NCBI GenBank assembly: GCA_943913835.1
Contig: CALTZU010000122.1
Span: forward strand, 1-9,929
Source of the DNA: an uncultured Rheinheimera sp.
GTDB taxonomy: Bacteria; Pseudomonadota; Gammaproteobacteria; Enterobacterales; Alteromonadaceae
Length of the DNA: 9,929 bases
Direction: 5' to 3'
Numbering within the stretch: position 1 is the stretch's first letter; every line of letters starts with the position of its first letter. The position numbers and the translations under genes are program-made. Under the pieces are notes generated by a model, which did no database searches, was not told the origin of the DNA, and saw only the letters and a list, made by a program, of their open reading frames with translations. This document shows positions 7,102 through 9,929 of this stretch, piece by piece.

Positions 7102-7127
7102 AGGCAGGTGAATGTCATCACCTGCCT
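7102..7127 (-). terminator. Strong hairpin terminator or attenuator after the binding-protein gene
   Basis: AGGCAGGTGA and TCACCTGCCT form a perfect 10-bp, GC-containing stem with a 6-nt loop, starting 9 nt after the stop of the binding-protein gene. In the minus-strand direction the stem is followed by TTGTTGT, counting to TTTGTTG with the last stem base. This short, interrupted T-run suggests a leaky rho-independent terminator. On the plus strand no T-run follows. It would lower expression of the chemoreceptor relative to porin and binding protein. Confidence 0.75.
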
Positions 7128-7136
7128 GAACAAGCT

Positions 7137-7550
7137 TTAGTTCAGAGTTAACGCAACTTTGACACTGCCAGTCACTGCGCCTGAGCTGACATAGCCTATA
7201 GCTGCAGGGTTCTTCGCTACAGCATCCAGCACTTCCTGTTCTGAGGCCAATTCTTTTGGCGGAGTTCCTTTACCCGTAAATACCAGTTTAGACCAATATG
7301 CTTTCATCTGGCTGGAAGAACGGCCCAGAGCTTTTTGATCGAAGTCAGCCCTTATTGCCACAGCTTCAGCCAGATTGACAGGCTCGGCTGTTTTACCATC
7401 AGTAAAACTTTTGGCACGGCCAGTAAATATCTTGTTGATGTCATCCTGTGACAAAGTCGCAGCGTTGGACGGGTGAACTATCACTGCAACATTGGCAAAG
7501 GCCATAAAGCTCAGGGTCAGGGCAGGAATTAAGATTAATTTTTTTAACAT
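7137..7550 (-). CDS. Half-size PstS-like periplasmic substrate-binding protein
   Basis: Product of 137 aa with a signal peptide (MLKKLILIPALTLSFMAFA, then NVAVIVHP). The mature part follows the pattern of the short phosphate-ABC-transporter-substrate-binding-like family (PBP-like domain): LSQDDINKIFTGRAKSFTDG, VNLAEA, FDQKALGRSS, YWSKLVFTGKGTPPKEL, and the closing NPAAIGYVSSG. At about 118 mature residues it is roughly half the size of a full two-lobe PstS, so it probably forms one lobe or dimerises. No ABC permease genes are nearby, which argues against a classical transporter role. Translation looks coupled to the porin: the Shine-Dalgarno TAAGGA includes the porin stop codon and lies 8 nt from the ATG. 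A strong hairpin follows the gene. Ligand unknown; phosphate or another oxyanion is a family-based guess. Confidence 0.88.
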   Translation of the reverse strand: MLKKLILIPALTLSFMAFANVAVIVHPSNAATLSQDDINKIFTGRAKSFTDGKTAEPVNLAEAVAIRADFDQKALGRSSSQMKAYWSKLVFTGKGTPPKELASEQEVLDAVAKNPAAIGYVSSGAVTGSVKVALTLN

Positions 7551-7561
7551 GATTTGATTCC

Positions 7562-8695
7562 TTAAAACACCAGATCTACGCCAACAACCAATACACTGTC
7601 TTTGCGGTCAGCTGTTTTATTATCTGCATTGGTGTACTGAGCTTTAAATGCAGCCGAAGGGTGGAAGTCATAACGTACACCGACGTTGATACTGTTGCGC
7701 TCTGTTTCCAGACTATTCACTAAACCTGCAACTGGTGCATAAATAGGCGATGCAGAAGGAACACCAGCATAAATTTCCGTTTTTGCTTTGTTGTCTTCTT
7801 TCTCAAAAGATACATAAGGAGTGATGTTGTCAAAACGATGGCCCAAAGAAATGTAATAGGACTCTTGATCAGAAATGAAAGAGTCTTCTACTTTGGCTTT
7901 AGTGATTTCAGATACCACCAGCCAGTCGTTTTTATCTATGTTAAAGCCAATACCGGCAAAAGAGCTGGATTCATCTACTATGTCTAAATTTTTGGCCAAA
8001 GCTCCAAGGCCAAAGGCTGTCAACTGAGCGTATAAACCAGTAGGGTTATCCAGTTGATCCACATAAAAAGTAGTTTTACCTGTCAGATAAGCCATGCGGA
8101 ATGAATATCCATCCTGGCCTAGTTCCCAGGCAACGCCTGTGATATTTTCAATTTGTGCGTCTGCAACTGAACTGCCTATAGAAGTATCACCATCATAACT
8201 GCCGACAATAAACTGCAAAGAGGAGTCGAAATTACCTAAAGTGGTGGTGTGGTAAAGCGAAGCACCTTCGATATTATCAAAACCAAGACCATAGACACTT
8301 TGTGGTACACGCGACCAGTCGTAGGCATAACCTACATCACGGAAGTCGGAGTATTTGTAAAAAGGGGTTCTCAAACGACCAGCGTTTACCCGCAGACTGT
8401 CTGATAAATCATAACTTAAAAAAGCCCATTCAAATTTGACGTCCCAGTCATCGGCGCCACGACCCAAGAGTTGTGCTGTCACGGAAAGTTTGTCACCAAG
8501 ATCGGACTTAACCTGCAATGCAGCTAAGCTTTCATTTTTGAAACTGAAGTCATCATCATAGCCGTAGAGTGAATCATCGCTACTCAGCGCCATACCACCT
8601 TTGATTGAAGCAAAACCATTAATATCAACCGCTGCATGGCTGGTGCCAGACACAACGGCGGCTATCATTATGGCCAGTAATTTACGTTTTAACAT
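7562..8695 (-). CDS. Outer-membrane porin (beta-barrel)
   Basis: Product of 377 aa with a signal peptide (MLKRKLLAIMIAAVVSGTSHA, cut before AVDINGF). The mature protein shows alternating amphipathic beta-strands (for example LRVNAGRLRTPFYKY, FDSSLQFIVGSYDGD, SINVGVRYDF) with acidic loops, and ends in VVGVDLVF. The terminal phenylalanine is the recognition signal of outer-membrane barrels. The length and pattern fit the general porin families of Shewanella-like bacteria, which allow diffusion of small solutes; specificity cannot be read off. The ATG at 8695 has GAGGG about 6 nt upstream. The stop overlaps the Shine-Dalgarno of the binding-protein gene, giving a two-gene operon. Upstream lie a TATAAA hexamer (8713-8718) and an inverted repeat where the -35 should be. 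Confidence 0.92.
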   Translation of the reverse strand: MLKRKLLAIMIAAVVSGTSHAAVDINGFASIKGGMALSSDDSLYGYDDDFSFKNESLAALQVKSDLGDKLSVTAQLLGRGADDWDVKFEWAFLSYDLSDSLRVNAGRLRTPFYKYSDFRDVGYAYDWSRVPQSVYGLGFDNIEGASLYHTTTLGNFDSSLQFIVGSYDGDTSIGSSVADAQIENITGVAWELGQDGYSFRMAYLTGKTTFYVDQLDNPTGLYAQLTAFGLGALAKNLDIVDESSSFAGIGFNIDKNDWLVVSEITKAKVEDSFISDQESYYISLGHRFDNITPYVSFEKEDNKAKTEIYAGVPSASPIYAPVAGLVNSLETERNSINVGVRYDFHPSAAFKAQYTNADNKTADRKDSVLVVGVDLVF

Positions 8696-8712
8696 AGGGT
8701 ACCCTCATCGAT

Positions 8713-8718
8713 TTTATA
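8713..8718 (-). promoter_or_regulatory. Candidate -10 element for the porin operon
   Basis: On the minus strand TATAAA lies about 18 nt before the porin ATG. With 17-nt spacing the -35 position (8736-8741) reads TAGCCT, a poor match, and overlaps an inverted repeat. The leader would be very short, around 10 nt, and the Shine-Dalgarno would sit almost at the RNA 5' end, so another start point further upstream is possible. Confidence 0.35.
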
Positions 8719-8737
8719 GTGTTGTACGTTTTTGCAG

Positions 8738-8759
8738 GCTAAATTGCTTTAGCTTTTTT
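8738..8759 (+). terminator. Inverted repeat plus T6, terminator-like on the plus strand or porin operator
   Basis: GCTAAA-TTGC-TTTAGC is a perfect 6-bp stem with a 4-nt loop (extendable to 8 bp by a G-T and an A-T pair), followed directly by six T on the plus strand. The form is that of a small rho-independent terminator, yet no plus-strand gene precedes it; the whole porin operon is antisense to it. On the minus strand the same repeat covers the expected -35 of the porin promoter, so a protein-binding site is the alternative. The stem is AT-rich and weak. Confidence 0.4.
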
Positions 8760-9027
8760 AAAATCACTAGTCGACCTTGACTAAGTTTTTGTTTTTTATA
8801 TGTTCTGCAGCCCACTCTCTGGTCGGATTGCCCCAGAGGGTATAAGGGGAATTTTGTACCTTTTTGTAATTACATCTATTTTTATCGCAAGAATTATACA
8901 ACTCAGCGAAATGAATTACTAGTTTTTCTATATTTATCAAATTTTCGTTTTGTTTTTGGAGAAAAAACACAACCCCTAGCCTTAACCATAGCTAAGAACA
9001 GGGAGTCGGTTGATCTTTTTGTTTGAT
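8760..9027. other. AT-rich intergenic stretch between the Cyd-type ABC gene and the porin
   Basis: About 270 bp of clearly higher AT content than the flanking genes. It holds one doubtful minus-strand ORF (8767-8970). No hairpin with a T-run ends the ABC gene, no tRNA-like structure and no terminal repeats are visible. Upstream promoter or regulatory sites for the porin could lie here, but I cannot point to them. Confidence 0.6.
8767..8970 (-). CDS. Doubtful small ORF, 67 aa, unknown
   Basis: An open frame from a GTG at 8970 to TAG at 8767. AT-rich codons (many AAA, AAT, AAC) set it apart from the neighbours. The second half (TLWGNPTREWAAEHIKNKN) has a protein-like composition with two Trp, which random AT-rich DNA seldom gives. 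Against it: GTG start, a GGGG run only about 2 nt before the start so Shine-Dalgarno spacing is wrong, no recognised domain, and no signal peptide or membrane segment. It could be the 3' remnant of a decayed accessory gene or a chance ORF. Confidence 0.22.
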   Translation of the reverse strand: MFFLQKQNENLINIEKLVIHFAELYNSCDKNRCNYKKVQNSPYTLWGNPTREWAAEHIKNKNLVKVD

Positions 9028-9929
9028 TTACAACAACTTTAGTCGCAATTGATGGCTACAAGCTTCTGTGGCTAGTGGCTGATGACTGGCGATAATCAGG
9101 ATCTGCTGCTGGCAGCGCTGGCGAAGTGCACTCATCAGCTTTTGAGTTGTGTTGGAGTCTAAGCCCACAAGTGGCTCATCAAGCAACAGAATACTGCAGT
9201 TTTGCAGTAGCAGTCGTGCCAGGGCAATGCGTCTGGCCTGGCCGCCTGAAACTGCTACGCCGTATTCTCCAAGTGAGGTCTCAAGGCCTTGAGGCAAAGC
9301 TGTCAGCCAATCCGTCAACTGAACATCTGCTAAGGCCTGATGCAGTTCCTTGTCACTGGCCTGAGTTTTGGCTAAACGTAAATTGGCCGCCAGTGTCATA
9401 TTAAACAAGCTGACCTGCTGTGATAGCAGGCCAATATGTTGCCGTTGTGTGGATGAGCTATAAAGTTGCAGATCCTGACCATTCAATAAAACCCGCCCCG
9501 ATGCGGGCAATAGCCAACCTGCTATAGTGCTGAGCAAGGTTGATTTTCCTACACCGGAAGGGCCTTGGAGCCAAAGTATGTCGCCTGCTTTTAAGCTGCA
9601 ATCCACAGCCATAGTGCGTTGCAAAGAGCCCGGATAAGCCCCACATAATTGCTGTAATTCAAGAGTTACAGGCCCTGTGAGCTGACTACAAGTGCCAGTA
9701 TCTGTTTGAGGCTGAATTTGATTTAGCCGCTGCTTTGCCATAGCGCTTTCGGCCAGGTGCCGGTACAAGCTGGCCAGTGGTAACCAGAATTCAGGCAAAG
9801 CAAAAGTAGACATCAGCATAGCGACCAGGGCTGCAACACTAATTTGCCGCTCTGCCGCCAAAGGTAATGCTGTGATCAACAAATGAAAACTCATTAGCGC
9901 CAAGCCGCTTAACAGTAAAAACTGGCAAC
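9028..9929 (-). CDS. cydC: Cyd-type thiol-exporter ABC subunit, probably CydC; N-terminal part outside window
   Basis: C-terminal part of a fused permease-ATPase ABC exporter; the frame is open to the right edge, and the TTG at 9903 is internal, since upstream codons stay open and hydrophobic. The order is: end of the transmembrane domain (LLITALPLA, ALVAMLMSTFALPEFWLPLASLYRHLAES), then the nucleotide-binding domain with Walker A GPSGVGKST, Q-loop LLSQQVSLF, signature VSGGQARRIALARLLL, Walker B ILLLDEP with the D-loop GLD, and the H-loop histidine in ASHQP. CydCD exports cysteine/glutathione and is needed for cytochrome bd assembly. The closing GLDSNTTQ and the TMD-linker pattern resemble CydC (GLDATTE) more than CydD. 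The protein stops about 18 residues after the H-loop (HQLRLKLL), lacking the usual final segment, so it is slightly short. CydD or another exporter subunit is the alternative. Confidence 0.82.
   Translation of the reverse strand, partial: CQFLLLSGLALMSFHLLITALPLAAERQISVAALVAMLMSTFALPEFWLPLASLYRHLAESAMAKQRLNQIQPQTDTGTCSQLTGPVTLELQQLCGAYPGSLQRTMAVDCSLKAGDILWLQGPSGVGKSTLLSTIAGWLLPASGRVLLNGQDLQLYSSSTQRQHIGLLSQQVSLFNMTLAANLRLAKTQASDKELHQALADVQLTDWLTALPQGLETSLGEYGVAVSGGQARRIALARLLLQNCSILLLDEPLVGLDSNTTQKLMSALRQRCQQQILIIASHQPLATEACSHQLRLKLL

Noticed and set aside
9126..9646. ORFs in other frames over the ABC ATPase domain
   Set aside because: The Walker A, signature and Walker B motifs are read in the cydC-like frame, so these are shadows.
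1..9929. CRISPR array, insertion sequence, tRNA/rRNA, phage or defence island
   Set aside because: No spaced direct repeats, no terminal inverted repeats flanking a transposase, no cloverleaf-like sequence and no defence-type domain were seen on reading through both strands.

Overview
The window looks like chromosomal DNA of an aquatic, polysaccharide-degrading gammaproteobacterium of the Alteromonadales/Chromatiales type (Rheinheimera-like or Cellvibrio-like, at a guess). This rests on several features together: GC content in the mid-forties by eye, Gram-negative envelope genes (lipoprotein, porin, Cyd-type ABC exporter), a flagellar-type chemoreceptor, and two arabinan-degrading GH43 enzymes. 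The genus cannot be fixed from the sequence alone.

Left part (1-4669), arabinan/arabino-oligosaccharide locus. A GPH-family sugar:cation symporter runs leftward off the window. It is divergent from two rightward GH43 genes: a secreted endo-type arabinanase (GH43 subfamily 5-like) and a lipoprotein exo-arabinofuranosidase (GH43_26-like) with two C-terminal ricin-type beta-trefoil domains. The 315-bp divergent region and the 110-bp gap between the GH43 genes carry related odd-length palindromes. Their core is TTGTAATACAA, with a variant TAGTATTACTA, and both fit the TnGTnnnACnA consensus of FadR-subfamily GntR regulators. The likely logic is that the arabinanase cuts arabinan outside the cell or in the periplasm, the lipoprotein trims the oligosaccharides, the symporter imports the product, and one repressor controls all three. 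No regulator gene lies in the window.

Middle part (4670-8760), all on the minus strand. Transcription order is porin, then a half-size PstS-like periplasmic binding protein coupled to it (11-nt gap), then a strong hairpin terminator or attenuator, then a two-TM methyl-accepting chemotaxis protein, then a small secreted protein of unknown function that meets the GH43 gene tail-to-tail with a 12-nt gap. The porin, binding protein and chemoreceptor read as an uptake-and-sensing module; this is inference.

Right part (8761-9929). An AT-rich stretch of about 270 bp holds at most one doubtful small ORF. After it comes the 3' part of a leftward ABC exporter gene, most like cydC, which continues past the right edge.

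Most of the window is conventional. The points worth following are the shared operator family, the inverted repeat with a T-run at the porin promoter, the porin/binding-protein/MCP arrangement, the orphan secreted protein and the AT-rich patch. I saw no CRISPR, tRNA, rRNA, insertion sequence or clear phage gene.
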